From JAAUTT01 sp963846585 (lineage in GTDB: Bacteria; Bacteroidota; Bacteroidia; Bacteroidales; JAAUTT01), in contig CAWJWO010000019.1 in NCBI GenBank assembly GCA_963846585.1, forward strand, positions 1 through 64,000: DNA of 64,000 nt, in the 5' to 3' direction. Position 1 is the stretch's first letter. Each line of letters begins with the position of its first letter. Below, piece after piece: positions 42,574-51,243 of this stretch. Under the pieces are notes generated by a model. The model worked only from the letters and a program-made list of their open reading frames with translations, searched no databases and had not been told where the DNA came from. The translations under genes and the position numbers were made by a program.

Positions 42574-43803
42574 ATGGAAGTACAAAAAGTAAAACAACGA
42601 TTTGGTATTTTAGGAAATTCAATTGGCTTGAATCGTGCAATTGACATAGCTATTCAAGTTGCCCCGACTGATTTGTCAGTTTTAATTACCGGAGAAAGCG
42701 GAGTTGGGAAAGAAGTTTTTCCTCAGATAATTCATCAATATAGTGCCCGGAAACATGGTTCTTATATTGCTGTTAACTGTGGGGCTATTCCTGAAGGGAC
42801 TATTGATTCAGAATTATTTGGACATGAAAAGGGATCATTTACCGGAGCATCTGACAGTAGAAAAGGTTATTTTGAAGTGGCAAGCGGAGGTACTATATTT
42901 CTTGATGAAGTGGCTGATCTTCCTTTATCGACACAGGTAAGGTTGCTTAGGGTATTGGAAACAGGCGAATTTATAAGGGTTGGATCATCTAAAATGCAAA
43001 AAACCAATGTAAGGGTAATTGCTGCTACGAACCTTGATGTTAACAGTGCTATTGAGACAGGTAAGTTCCGTGAAGACCTTTTTTACCGGTTAAATACTAT
43101 ACCTATTTACATACCTCCACTAAGAAGCAGAGCAGAGGATATTTCAATGTTATTCAGAAAATTTGCAGTTGATTTTGCTGAGAAATATCGTATGCCACCA
43201 ATACAATTGGATGAAGAATCATTGAGAATGCTTGTAGAATACAAATGGCCGGGAAATATACGTCAACTGAAAAATATTGCAGAACAGATATCGATTATTG
43301 AAACAAAACGACTTATTACATCTGAAGTTCTGAACAGGTACTTGCCTGATTTTACAAGTATTAAGTTACCAGCTATTTATAATCAGGATGATCAAAAAGC
43401 GTTTGCTTCGGAGCGGGAGATTTTGTATAAAATCCTGTTCGATATGAAAAATGACATGAATGAACTCAAAAAAATTGTATTGGATTTAATGCAAAAAGGA
43501 ATAAATCATGAAGATAGCCATGATGACAATGCAAGAATTATTCAAAAACTGTATAATACTATTGACACTAATGTATCTGCAACCATACCTGGTAAGACAA
43601 TTGAAATAAAACGCACAGACACTCCTAATATACAAGATACTGAGGAAGTATATGAGGAATCGCTTTCTCTTGCCACCAAAGAAATTGAATTAATTAAAAA
43701 GGCATTGGATAAGCATACCGGAAAGAGAAAAAATGCAGCAAACGAATTGGGAATTTCTGAAAGGACATTATACAGAAAAATAAAGGAATATAATTTAGAA
43801 TAA
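42574..43803 (+). CDS. Sigma-54-dependent transcriptional activator without receiver domain
   Basis: A protein of 409 residues starting directly with the AAA+ domain: ITGESGVGKEVFPQIIHQYS (Walker A), GSFTGASDSRKGYFEVASGG (GAFTGA loop as GSFTGA, contacting sigma-54), GGTIFLDEVADL (Walker B) and FREDLFYRLNTIPI. A linker of about 110 residues and a Fis-type helix-turn-helix (KRKNAANELGISERTLYRKI) end the protein. With no sensory domain, control must come through its amount or a partner. It is followed four bases later by lptE in an apparent operon. Confidence 0.95.
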   Translation: MEVQKVKQRFGILGNSIGLNRAIDIAIQVAPTDLSVLITGESGVGKEVFPQIIHQYSARKHGSYIAVNCGAIPEGTIDSELFGHEKGSFTGASDSRKGYFEVASGGTIFLDEVADLPLSTQVRLLRVLETGEFIRVGSSKMQKTNVRVIAATNLDVNSAIETGKFREDLFYRLNTIPIYIPPLRSRAEDISMLFRKFAVDFAEKYRMPPIQLDEESLRMLVEYKWPGNIRQLKNIAEQISIIETKRLITSEVLNRYLPDFTSIKLPAIYNQDDQKAFASEREILYKILFDMKNDMNELKKIVLDLMQKGINHEDSHDDNARIIQKLYNTIDTNVSATIPGKTIEIKRTDTPNIQDTEEVYEESLSLATKEIELIKKALDKHTGKRKNAANELGISERTLYRKIKEYNLE

Positions 43804-43807
43804 TAAA

Positions 43808-44350
43808 ATGGCATATAAAGGATTTAAAATAATTTACCTGTTAATTTTAGTATATGTATGTGCAGCCTGCACATTTAAATTAAGCGGGGGACGTTCATTC
43901 GGATATTCTCTTACCGGGGCAAGTACCAACGGAGCTCAAACAGCTTTGGTGATGTATTTTACGAACTATGCTCAAACTGTAGAACCTTCACTTGCACAAA
44001 AACTTACAGAAGCTCTTAAAAATGAGATATTATCTCAGACAAGCTTATCGTTGGCAGTTAAAGACGGAGATATTACACTCGAAGGAAGTATAACTAACTT
44101 TGATTATAAGCCACAAGCAATTTCCGGTGGCAATAACCTTATTCCCAGCAGCAACAGGCTAACGGTGACCATAAAGGTAAAATATTCTAATAATAAGGAT
44201 CATCATTTCGATTATGATCAATCTTTTTCAAGATATATAGATGAGAGTAGTTCTTATACTTTGGATCAGGTTGTAGCATTATCTGATTATACTACTTTGA
44301 TTAATCAATTGACAGACGATATTTTTCAAAAAGCATTTGTAAACTGGTAA
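43808..44350 (+). CDS. lptE: LptE-like LPS assembly lipoprotein
   Basis: A protein of 180 residues with a lipoprotein signal (LLILVYVCAACTFKLSGG, modified Cys in the AAC box). The remainder fits the Bacteroidota LptE family: SLTGASTNGAQTALVMYFTN, LAQKLTEALKNEILSQTSLS and LTQ-like strand repeats, with SRYIDESSSYTLDQV near the end. LptE plugs the LptD barrel and helps insert LPS into the outer membrane. It lies between the sigma-54 activator and a tetratricopeptide-like gene, the usual arrangement. Confidence 0.88.
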   Translation: MAYKGFKIIYLLILVYVCAACTFKLSGGRSFGYSLTGASTNGAQTALVMYFTNYAQTVEPSLAQKLTEALKNEILSQTSLSLAVKDGDITLEGSITNFDYKPQAISGGNNLIPSSNRLTVTIKVKYSNNKDHHFDYDQSFSRYIDESSSYTLDQVVALSDYTTLINQLTDDIFQKAFVNW

Positions 44351-44353
44351 ATT

Positions 44354-45094
44354 ATGAATAAAGAATACTTTAACTCTTTAGTTTCTCAACCTGAACAAAC
44401 TACTTTATATGATGCAGTAAGTTTGATTGAATTGATAAATACATATCCTTATTTTCAATCGGCTCATATTTTGCTTCTTTATAATTTGAAAAAATTTGGC
44501 AGTGATAAATTTGACTCACAATTACGGGAATCTTCTCTTATCATTTCTGATAGAAGTAAACTTTTCAAAATTATTAATAGTATAAATCCTTTAGTTGATA
44601 TTCCAAAATCTGTGATTCAAGAAAATGAGGAACCTGTTGCGACTGAATCGATATCAAATGTTATTGAATTTCAATTGGAAGAAGACAGTCCCGTTGAAGT
44701 TATAAAAGATACTGAAAAACTTGAATTTATGCAGGGGACTGAATCAAAAACAGGCTTGCTTGAAATTGATGAAAGCCCTGATCAAGTGAAGGATATGCAA
44801 GAAACACACACAAAAAACACGGAAAATGGGAATGATTTAATTTATAAATTTCTTGATGACAATCCATCTTTTACTCTTGCCAGGTTAGAATTAAATGAGG
44901 AACAAAATGATATATCAGTTGAAAGTGTTAAGGAATCCGATGACATGATTACTGTGACCCTGGCTAAGATTTTCGAAAATCAGAAATTATATGAAAAAGC
45001 TATAGCGACATATGAAAAATTAATTTTGAAAATTCCCGAAAAAAGCACTTACTTTGCCAATCGTATAGAAGAACTGCAAAACAAGCTTAAATGA
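44354..45094 (+). CDS. Hypothetical protein with C-terminal tetratricopeptide-like segment
   Basis: A protein of 246 residues. The N-terminal part (LVSQPEQTTLYDAVSLIELI, NTYPYFQSAHILLLYNLKKF) and the C-terminal IFENQKLYEKAIATYEKLIL are helical, with an acidic low-complexity linker between. This protein regularly sits between lptE and secG in Bacteroidota, which supports the call. Its job is not known. Only three bases separate it from lptE. Confidence 0.8.
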   Translation: MNKEYFNSLVSQPEQTTLYDAVSLIELINTYPYFQSAHILLLYNLKKFGSDKFDSQLRESSLIISDRSKLFKIINSINPLVDIPKSVIQENEEPVATESISNVIEFQLEEDSPVEVIKDTEKLEFMQGTESKTGLLEIDESPDQVKDMQETHTKNTENGNDLIYKFLDDNPSFTLARLELNEEQNDISVESVKESDDMITVTLAKIFENQKLYEKAIATYEKLILKIPEKSTYFANRIEELQNKLK

Positions 45095-45111
45095 CTAAAA
45101 TATAGAAACAT

Positions 45112-45486
45112 ATGGTGTGGTATACAATTATTTCTTTCATAATTATTGTTATTAGTATATTCCTGATATTAATTGTACTTGTACAAAATTCCAAAGGTGG
45201 AGGATTAGCATCTGGTTTTACCTCATCGAATCAGTATATGGGTGTAAGAAAAACTGCTGATTTCCTTGAAAAAGCTACCTGGACACTTGCCGGTAGTTTA
45301 TTATTCTTATGTATAATATCTGCAATCTCATTAAAAACAGGAGGAGAAAGTATAAAAAAATCTGCTATCGAAGATAAGATAAGAAATACAGAGTTGCCTA
45401 CATCAAATACGCCTATGGTTCCAAATGCAAATTCCAGGCAGAAAAGTAACAAAAAAATTGTCCCGGTTGGAACGGATAATAAATAG
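45112..45486 (+). CDS. secG: Preprotein translocase subunit SecG
   Basis: SecG assists the SecYEG channel in the inner membrane. The 124 residues show two membrane helices (YTIISFIIIVISIFLILIVL and ATWTLAGSLLFLCIISAIS) with the conserved cytosolic VQNSKGGGLASGF and QYMGVRKTADFLEK between them. The C-terminal tail is longer and polar, as in other Bacteroidota. It is the last gene of the sigma-54 activator, lptE, TPR-like, secG run. Confidence 0.95.
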   Translation: MVWYTIISFIIIVISIFLILIVLVQNSKGGGLASGFTSSNQYMGVRKTADFLEKATWTLAGSLLFLCIISAISLKTGGESIKKSAIEDKIRNTELPTSNTPMVPNANSRQKSNKKIVPVGTDNK

Positions 45487-45800
45487 TGTATAGTCGTTGG
45501 TTATTGGTTGTTAGTAATATTTAATTTGCATTTGCACATTAGCACATTTACACATTATTTCCCGATAGTGCCAGTATGTCATTTATACTGACACTTTTTT
45601 AATATCGAAATATACCGGAAGGTATTTGTATTATTTTAAATATTAGCCAATTGAAATTAATATGAAGTTTTGTCAGATTTAGCTTACTGTAATTATGTCT
45701 TAATTTACATCATAAAAAGGTCACATTTATTATTTGGCATAATATATGAAAAGGTAACCTGCATCAATACAGGAATGTTTAACTTAAAATAATAATTAAC
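45487..45800. other. Spacer between secG and groES
   Basis: The first part has word repeats (ggttattggttgttagtaat, gcacattagcacatttacac) and an inverted pair gtgccagtatgtcat / atgacatact-like sequence followed by T residues (about 45568-45602), a probable secG terminator. The rest is AT-rich and should contain the groESL promoter. No CIRCE-type heat-shock operator was recognised. Confidence 0.5.
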
Positions 45801-46079
45801 ATGGCAGAAGTAAAAATTAAACCATTAGCCGACAGAGTGCTTATTCAACCAACTCAGGCAGAAGAAAAAACTGCAAGTGGAATTATAATTCCGGATACAG
45901 CTAAAGAAAAACCTCAAAAAGGTACTGTAGTAGCTGCCGGGCCTGGCACCAAAGACGATAAAATGGAAGTTAAGGTCGGAGATGTAGTTTTATATGGTAA
46001 ATATGCAGGAACTGAGCTAAATGTTGATGGAAAAGATTATCTTATAATGCGCCAATCTGACATTCTGGCTGTTATTTAA
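45801..46079 (+). CDS. groES: Co-chaperonin GroES
   Basis: A protein of 92 residues forming the GroES dome. Typical segments are IKPLADRVLIQPTQAEEKTA, the mobile loop region SGIIIPDTAKEKPQKGTVVA and VGDVVLYGKYAGTELNVDGK with LIMRQSDILAVI at the end. It precedes groEL by 81 bases on the same strand in the usual operon. Confidence 0.98.
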   Translation: MAEVKIKPLADRVLIQPTQAEEKTASGIIIPDTAKEKPQKGTVVAAGPGTKDDKMEVKVGDVVLYGKYAGTELNVDGKDYLIMRQSDILAVI

Positions 46080-46160
46080 TTGATTAATGTCATTTGACGA
46101 TTAATCATGAATGCAAAAGTTTATTAAACAATTTACAATTTAAATTAATCAGTAATTATT

Positions 46161-47798
46161 ATGGCAAAAGAAATTAAATTTAATATTGAAGCTCGTGATT
46201 TACTCAAAAAGGGAGTGGATCAGTTAGCAAATGCGGTAAAGATAACCCTTGGCCCAAAAGGACGAAATGTGGTGATCGACAAGAAATTTGGAGCTCCACA
46301 GGTTTCAAAAGATGGTGTTACAGTTGCAAAAGAAATTGAATTAAGCAATAAATTTGAAAATCTTGGGGCACAAATGGTTAAAGAAGTTGCTTCTAAAACT
46401 AACGATGATGCCGGGGATGGGACAACTACAGCAACTGTTCTTGCACAATCTTTAGTAAATGTTGGTTTGAAGAACGTTACAGCCGGTGCTAATCCAATGG
46501 ATCTTAAAAGAGGAATTGATAAAGCAGTTATTAAAGTTATTGAAAACTTAAAAACTCAATCGAAATCAGTTGGTGACGACCTGCAAAAAATTGAGCAGGT
46601 AGCTACAATTTCTGCTAATAGTGATAGCGAAATCGGGAAACTCATAGCTGAAGCTATGGGAAAGGTAAAAAAGGAAGGGGTTATCACGGTTGAAGAATCA
46701 AAAAGCTCCGAAACTACAGTCGAAATAGTTGAAGGAATGCAATTTGACCGTGGATATATTTCTCCCTACTTCGTTACAGATACAGAGAAAATGGAGTGTA
46801 TCCTTGAAAGTCCTTACATTCTTATTTATGATAAGAAAATTTCTACAATGAAGGATTTATTGCCTATTTTGGAACAAAGCCTTCAAACAGGCAAACCTTT
46901 GACAATTATTGCTGAAGATATAGATGGCGAAGCTTTAGCCACCCTGGTTGTAAATAAATTAAGAGGTTCATTGCGTGTTTCAGCAGTAAAAGCACCGGGT
47001 TTTGGTGACAGAAGGAAAGAAATGCTTGAGGATATTGCTATACTTACCGGAGGTACCGTAATTTCAGAAGAAAAAGGATTAAAACTTGATGGCACAACAT
47101 TAGATATGTTAGGTAAAGCCGAAAAAATAAGTATAAATAAAGACAATACAACTATTGTGAACGGTGCAGGAGAAAAGAAACAAATAGAAGCCAGGGTTGG
47201 TCAGATTCGTGCACAAATTGACAATACCACTTCTGATTATGACCGTGAAAAACTTCAGGAACGCCTTGCAAAATTAGCAGGAGGAGTTGCCGTTCTTTAT
47301 ATTGGGGCTGCTACGGAAGTTGAAATGAAAGAAAAAAAGGATCGTGTAAATGATGCCCTCAGCGCTACTCGCGCAGCTGTTGAAGAAGGTATAATTCCTG
47401 GTGGTGGAATTGGTTATTTACGGGCCATATCAACGTTGGATGGTTTGAAAGGAGTTAATGATGACGAAACAACTGGTATTAGTATTGTTCGCAGAGCACT
47501 TGAAGAACCATTACGTCAGATTGCTGAAAATTCAGGACAGGACGGAGCTGTTGTTGCGCAGAAAGTAAAAGAAGGCAAGGGAGATTTCGGTTATAATGCC
47601 CGTACTGATGTATATGAAAACCTGTTTGCAGCAGGGGTTATCGATCCTACAAAAGTTGCCAGGGTTGCTTTGGAAAATGCTGCTTCAATTGCAGGAATGT
47701 TGCTGACTACCGAATGTATATTGGCTGAAAAGGAAGAAGAAAAATCTCAGCAGGCAATGCCTAACCCTGGTATGGGTGGTATGGGCGGAATGATGTAA
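46161..47798 (+). CDS. groEL: Chaperonin GroEL
   Basis: The 545-residue ATP-driven folding chamber. The conserved ITLGPKGRNVVIDKKFGAPQ, NDDAGDGTTTATVLAQSLVN (ATP site), and GGVAVLYIGAATEVEMKEKK are present. The C terminus has the flexible GGM tail (NPGMGGMGGMM). It is followed by a clear intrinsic terminator at 47929-47965. Confidence 0.99.
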   Translation: MAKEIKFNIEARDLLKKGVDQLANAVKITLGPKGRNVVIDKKFGAPQVSKDGVTVAKEIELSNKFENLGAQMVKEVASKTNDDAGDGTTTATVLAQSLVNVGLKNVTAGANPMDLKRGIDKAVIKVIENLKTQSKSVGDDLQKIEQVATISANSDSEIGKLIAEAMGKVKKEGVITVEESKSSETTVEIVEGMQFDRGYISPYFVTDTEKMECILESPYILIYDKKISTMKDLLPILEQSLQTGKPLTIIAEDIDGEALATLVVNKLRGSLRVSAVKAPGFGDRRKEMLEDIAILTGGTVISEEKGLKLDGTTLDMLGKAEKISINKDNTTIVNGAGEKKQIEARVGQIRAQIDNTTSDYDREKLQERLAKLAGGVAVLYIGAATEVEMKEKKDRVNDALSATRAAVEEGIIPGGGIGYLRAISTLDGLKGVNDDETTGISIVRRALEEPLRQIAENSGQDGAVVAQKVKEGKGDFGYNARTDVYENLFAAGVIDPTKVARVALENAASIAGMLLTTECILAEKEEEKSQQAMPNPGMGGMGGMM

Positions 47799-47928
47799 AT
47801 AGTGTCTGCAAGAAAACACCAATATCTGCATTATTTTTTATCAGTTTAGTTGTTTGTAATTTGATATTGGTGTTTTTCAAATAAGACTTTGAGTTTTCTT
47901 GTAAACCTTAATTAAATTTTGTTATAAA

Positions 47929-47965
47929 AAAAACCCTTCTTTCAATTTGCCGGAAGGGTTTTTTA
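47929..47965 (+). terminator. Intrinsic terminator of groES-groEL
   Basis: The stem aacccttc (47932-47939) pairs with gaagggtt (47953-47960), with a 13-base loop, and ends in ttttatttat. Confidence 0.8.
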
Positions 47966-48119
47966 TTTATGAATGTGCAAATGTGTTGATTACAAATTAC
48001 AAATTACTAATTACTAATTACTTCATCACCTTATACTAAAAACCGGCCACTAACATCTAACAACTAATTACTATGCACTAAGCACTTGGCACTATGCACT
48101 TGGCACTATGCACTAAGCA
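47966..48119. repeat. Spacer of tandem words between groEL and tatA
   Basis: It consists largely of ttacaaattactaattacta, gcactaagcacttggcacta and related word variants (about 47992-48120). No gene is seen. Confidence 0.7.
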
Positions 48120-48317
48120 CTATTTTCCTTCTGTCACTGGCTTATCAGGATGTGTTTCATTTGTTTCATCCTTTGAAGCTTTTTTAAATTCTTTAATACC
48201 TTCACCTAAACCTTTCATTAATTGAGGAATTTTAGTACCTCCAAAAAGAAAAACAAGTACTATAAGAATCAACAGGAAATCGCTTCCACCTATGAATAAA
48301 TTAATAAAAAGAGCCAT
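48120..48317 (-). CDS. tatA: Sec-independent protein translocase TatA/TatE
   Basis: A protein of 65 residues with a single N-terminal membrane helix (LLILIVLVFLFGGTKIPQLM), the FGGTKIPQL hinge typical of TatA, and an amphipathic helix (KGLGEGIKEFKKASKDET). It would form the pore of the twin-arginine pathway with TatC, which is not in this window. Confidence 0.93.
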   Translation of the reverse strand: MALFINLFIGGSDFLLILIVLVFLFGGTKIPQLMKGLGEGIKEFKKASKDETNETHPDKPVTEGK

Positions 48318-48481
48318 ATTTTTATGTAAATTTTTAACATGTAAATGTACGCATATTTTAAACTAATTATTTAAGTTGAAGCATAATTTTGATGGTCGTA
48401 ATAAAAGTAGGTGTGTAAGGCAAGTAGGAGAACTTTTTACTAGCAACTGACAACCAATAACTAACAACTAACAACTAACAA

Positions 48482-49210
48482 CTAAATCCTAATGGGAATG
48501 TTATACTTGAAAGCAATTGCCTTGCCTGCCCGTTTTGCCGGAATCCACTTCTTAGCTATTCTTAACACCTTAAGTGCCTCGTTATCAATTGATGGATTTA
48601 TTCCTGATAATAACTTAACATCAATAATATCACCCGTATTTGATATAAAGATCTGAATTACTATTTTTCCTTTTATTCGTTTTTTTATTAAACTATCAGG
48701 AATAATAAGGTTTTTACGGACTAATTTTACAAATTCATCATTACCGCCAATAAATTGAGGTAATTCATCGACGAATATAAAGGAGGAAGTATCATTATTT
48801 GGATCCTGAATATTACTTCTAAACAATTTATTTTTATTCATTATTTCAGAACTGTCTTTTTTGTCTGTTTCGTCAGCTATTCCGCTTGTTTTTGTTCCAG
48901 ATAAGATATTAGTCATTATGGGAGTTTGTTCTTCCATAATTTTATTATGCTCCTTTACCTCTGGAGGTGGTTCTGATACAAGGTCATTTAAATCAATGGG
49001 ATGGGATAAATCTATTGAAACAGTAACAGGTAAGTCACTTAGTGCCTGATTTTGTTTACTTTGGTAAAATAAAATATAGAGTGGAATTGTAAATAATACA
49101 ACTGCAAAAACGAAGCTGATAAAAAGATATAAATTATATTTTTTCCGAAGCTGATAAGAGCCATAAGACTTGTTTCGATGTGTAAATATATCTTTTTCCC
49201 AGTTTTCCAT
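48482..49210 (-). CDS. tonB: Energy transducer TonB
   Basis: The ATG at 49210 (MENWEKDIFTHRNKSYGSYQ) is used. An earlier start at 49282 would translate a tandem-word repeat. The 242 residues have one membrane helix (LYLFISFVFAVVLFTIPLYI), a periplasmic linker, and a C-terminal TonB domain (LPQFIGGNDEFVKLVRKNLI, IVIQIFISNTGDIIDVKLLS, and AKKWIPAKRAGKAIAFKYNI). It should couple the proton-motive force to outer-membrane receptors. No ExbB-ExbD genes are adjacent. Confidence 0.9.
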   Translation of the reverse strand: MENWEKDIFTHRNKSYGSYQLRKKYNLYLFISFVFAVVLFTIPLYILFYQSKQNQALSDLPVTVSIDLSHPIDLNDLVSEPPPEVKEHNKIMEEQTPIMTNILSGTKTSGIADETDKKDSSEIMNKNKLFRSNIQDPNNDTSSFIFVDELPQFIGGNDEFVKLVRKNLIIPDSLIKKRIKGKIVIQIFISNTGDIIDVKLLSGINPSIDNEALKVLRIAKKWIPAKRAGKAIAFKYNIPIRI

Positions 49211-49315
49211 ATTAATTGGGTATTGACTATTGATAATTGAATATTGATTATTGATAATTGTTTGGTAATATACAATTTTCAATTTTCAATATACAATTTT
49301 CAATTATTATACCTA
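49211..49315. repeat. Tandem-word repeat upstream of tonB
   Basis: Variants of attgataattgaatattg and caattttcaatatacaattt occur in two partly complementary arms (about 49220-49260 and 49270-49310), so the spacer could form a hairpin. Confidence 0.6.
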
Positions 49316-49372
49316 TTTATTCTTAAAATTGCTAAATATATAGTAATGTTTTTTTAAATTGAAAAAGATAAT

Positions 49373-49380
49373 TATTTTTG
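49373..49380 (+). promoter_or_regulatory. -7 box TATTTTTG of rpsT
   Basis: A perfect TAnnTTTG match 33 bases before the rpsT ATG. Confidence 0.55.
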
Positions 49381-49413
49381 CATCCTTATTTAAACTTTAT
49401 ATCAGAAAGTAAA

Positions 49414-49668
49414 ATGGCAAACCATAGATCAGCTGAAAAAAGGATCAGGCAAAACGAAACACACAAACTGGAGAACAGATATCATGCCAAAACAGCTCGT
49501 AATGCTATTAAGAAATTACGAAATTTATCATTGAAGGCCGAAGCTGTATTATTATATCCTCAGGTTGCTTCCATGCTTGACAAATTGGCTAAAAAAAATG
49601 TTATTCACCCCAATAAAGCGGCAAACTTAAAATCGAGCCTGGCTAAGCATGTAAATAGTTTAGTATAG
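49414..49668 (+). CDS. rpsT: 30S ribosomal protein S20
   Basis: The ATG at 49414 (MANHRSAEKRIRQNETHKLE) is the standard S20 start; earlier in-frame codons are not needed. The 84 residues are helical and basic, with RYHAKTARNAIKKLR and the C-terminal VIHPNKAANLKSSLAKHVNS. The protein binds 16S rRNA early in 30S assembly. It is monocistronic. Confidence 0.98.
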   Translation: MANHRSAEKRIRQNETHKLENRYHAKTARNAIKKLRNLSLKAEAVLLYPQVASMLDKLAKKNVIHPNKAANLKSSLAKHVNSLV

Positions 49669-49822
49669 TATAATAACGTAATCAATAAATTGAGTTGTCA
49701 ATTATTATTACAAATAAAGGTGATTAAATAATGAATTGATTATTAAATCAACAGTTATTAGTCATCATATTCAAATTTTCAAATTTGCACATTTCCAAAT
49801 TATTAATTCATCATAACTTCCG

Positions 49823-50518
49823 ATGTCAGCTTCCGGAAAATTATCGATAAAAGAATGGTCACTTGATGATCGTCCCCGGGAGAAGTTACTCGGTAAAGGA
49901 ATTTCTGCCCTGAGCAATGCTGAGTTGTTGGCTATTATCATTGGGTCGGGTACACATGATGAAAGTGCTGTTGAACTTTCAAAGAATATTTTATCTTCAG
50001 CTAATAATAATCTTAGCGAACTTGGCAAACGGAGCATTGTCGATTTACAAAAACACAAAGGCATTGGACAGGCAAAGGCTATAAGTATAATTGCGGCATT
50101 GGAATTAGGACGAAGAAGAAAGCTTTCCGAATCAATTCAACGGGAAAAAATAACATCAGGCAGGGATATTTACAAAATATTTCAATCACTTCTTGGGGAT
50201 TTGAGCTATGAAGAATTTTGGTTAATATTATTGGATCGATCTAATAAAATAATACATCGCCAAAAAATCAGCCAGGGAGGAATAACAGGCACTGTTGCAG
50301 ATGTGAGGATAATACTTCATCTTGCTTTGGAAAAGTTAGCATCTTCGATAATACTTTGCCATAATCACCCATCTGGTCAATCTATGCCATCTGAGGCCGA
50401 TATCAGCCTTACAAAAAAAATAAAAGAATCAGCGAATATAATGGATATTGCATTACTGGATCACATCATAGTAACCGAAGGGGGTTATTATAGTTTTGCT
50501 GACGAAGGTATTCTGTAA
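49823..50518 (+). CDS. radC: RadC family JAB/MPN-domain protein
   Basis: A protein of 231 residues. An N-terminal helix-hairpin-helix part (EKLLGKGISALSNAELLAII, KHKGIGQAKAISIIAALELG) precedes the JAMM metalloprotease-like domain with CHNHPSGQSMPSEAD holding the H-x-H and Asp ligands. The cellular role of RadC proteins is still debated; a direct repair role is not established. It is complete and precedes upp by 66 bases. Confidence 0.95.
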   Translation: MSASGKLSIKEWSLDDRPREKLLGKGISALSNAELLAIIIGSGTHDESAVELSKNILSSANNNLSELGKRSIVDLQKHKGIGQAKAISIIAALELGRRRKLSESIQREKITSGRDIYKIFQSLLGDLSYEEFWLILLDRSNKIIHRQKISQGGITGTVADVRIILHLALEKLASSIILCHNHPSGQSMPSEADISLTKKIKESANIMDIALLDHIIVTEGGYYSFADEGIL

Positions 50519-50584
50519 ATAGTGTCAATAAGAAAAAGCCAATTTGACAAGGTCATAATTGTAAATTTTATAATAAATAAGGCT

Positions 50585-51243
50585 ATGATAACGATCCTTA
50601 ATAAATCAAATTCTGTTTTTAACCAGTATCTTGCTGAAATTCGTGACAAGGAGGTTCAACAGGATAGAATGCGGTTTCGAAGAAACCTGGAACGAATGGG
50701 TGAAATTATGGCTTATGAAATTAGTAAAACCATACCTTATCAGGTTAATCAAATACAGACCCCATTGGGTATTGCAGAAGAAAACGTTTTTTCAGAATAT
50801 CCGGTTATTACTTCGATATTAAGGGCAGGCTGCCTGTACATAACGGGATGCTGAATATATTTGATAAGGCCCCGAATGGTTTTATTGCAGCCTATCGAAA
50901 CTATGATAAGGATGGTTCGTTTAACATCAAAATCGAATACATTTCTTGTCCTGAAACTAAAAACAGGATATTGATCCTGGCGGATGCAATGTTAGCGACC
51001 GGATCATCATTAGAATTAGCCTATCGTGCCCTGATTGAAAGAGGTATACCGAAACATACTCATATTGTTGCAATTATAGCAAGCAAAGAAGGAGTAAATT
51101 ATATACGTAAAAAACTTCCCTCTCAAAAGGTAAGCATTTGGGTTGGTGCACTGGATGATGAACTTACCGTAAAATCTTATATTGTCCCTGGTCTTGGTGA
51201 TGCCGGCGATTTGGCATTTGGGGAAAAACCTATAATGAATTAA
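50585..51243 (+). CDS. upp: Uracil phosphoribosyltransferase, frameshifted
   Basis: Upp makes UMP from uracil and PRPP. The N-terminal part (ITILNKSNSVFNQYLAEIRD, RMRFRRNLERMGEIMAYEIS) runs to SILRAG, then the frame is lost. The next frame continues LPVHNGMLNIFDKAPNGFIA and reaches the end, including the PRPP-binding LILADAMLATGSSLE and the C-terminal GLGDAGDLAFG. One base missing at 50830/50831 explains the break. Repaired, the protein has about 219 residues, normal for the family. The ATG at 50585 is the family start. Confidence 0.93.

Noticed and set aside
45487..45800. CIRCE heat-shock operator before groES
   Set aside because: No TTAGCACTC-N9-GAGTGCTAA-like inverted repeat was found.
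35412..51243. Programmed ribosomal frameshifting in the MFS gene, ispH and upp
   Set aside because: No slippery heptamer is seen at the break points and these families are not known to use frameshifting.
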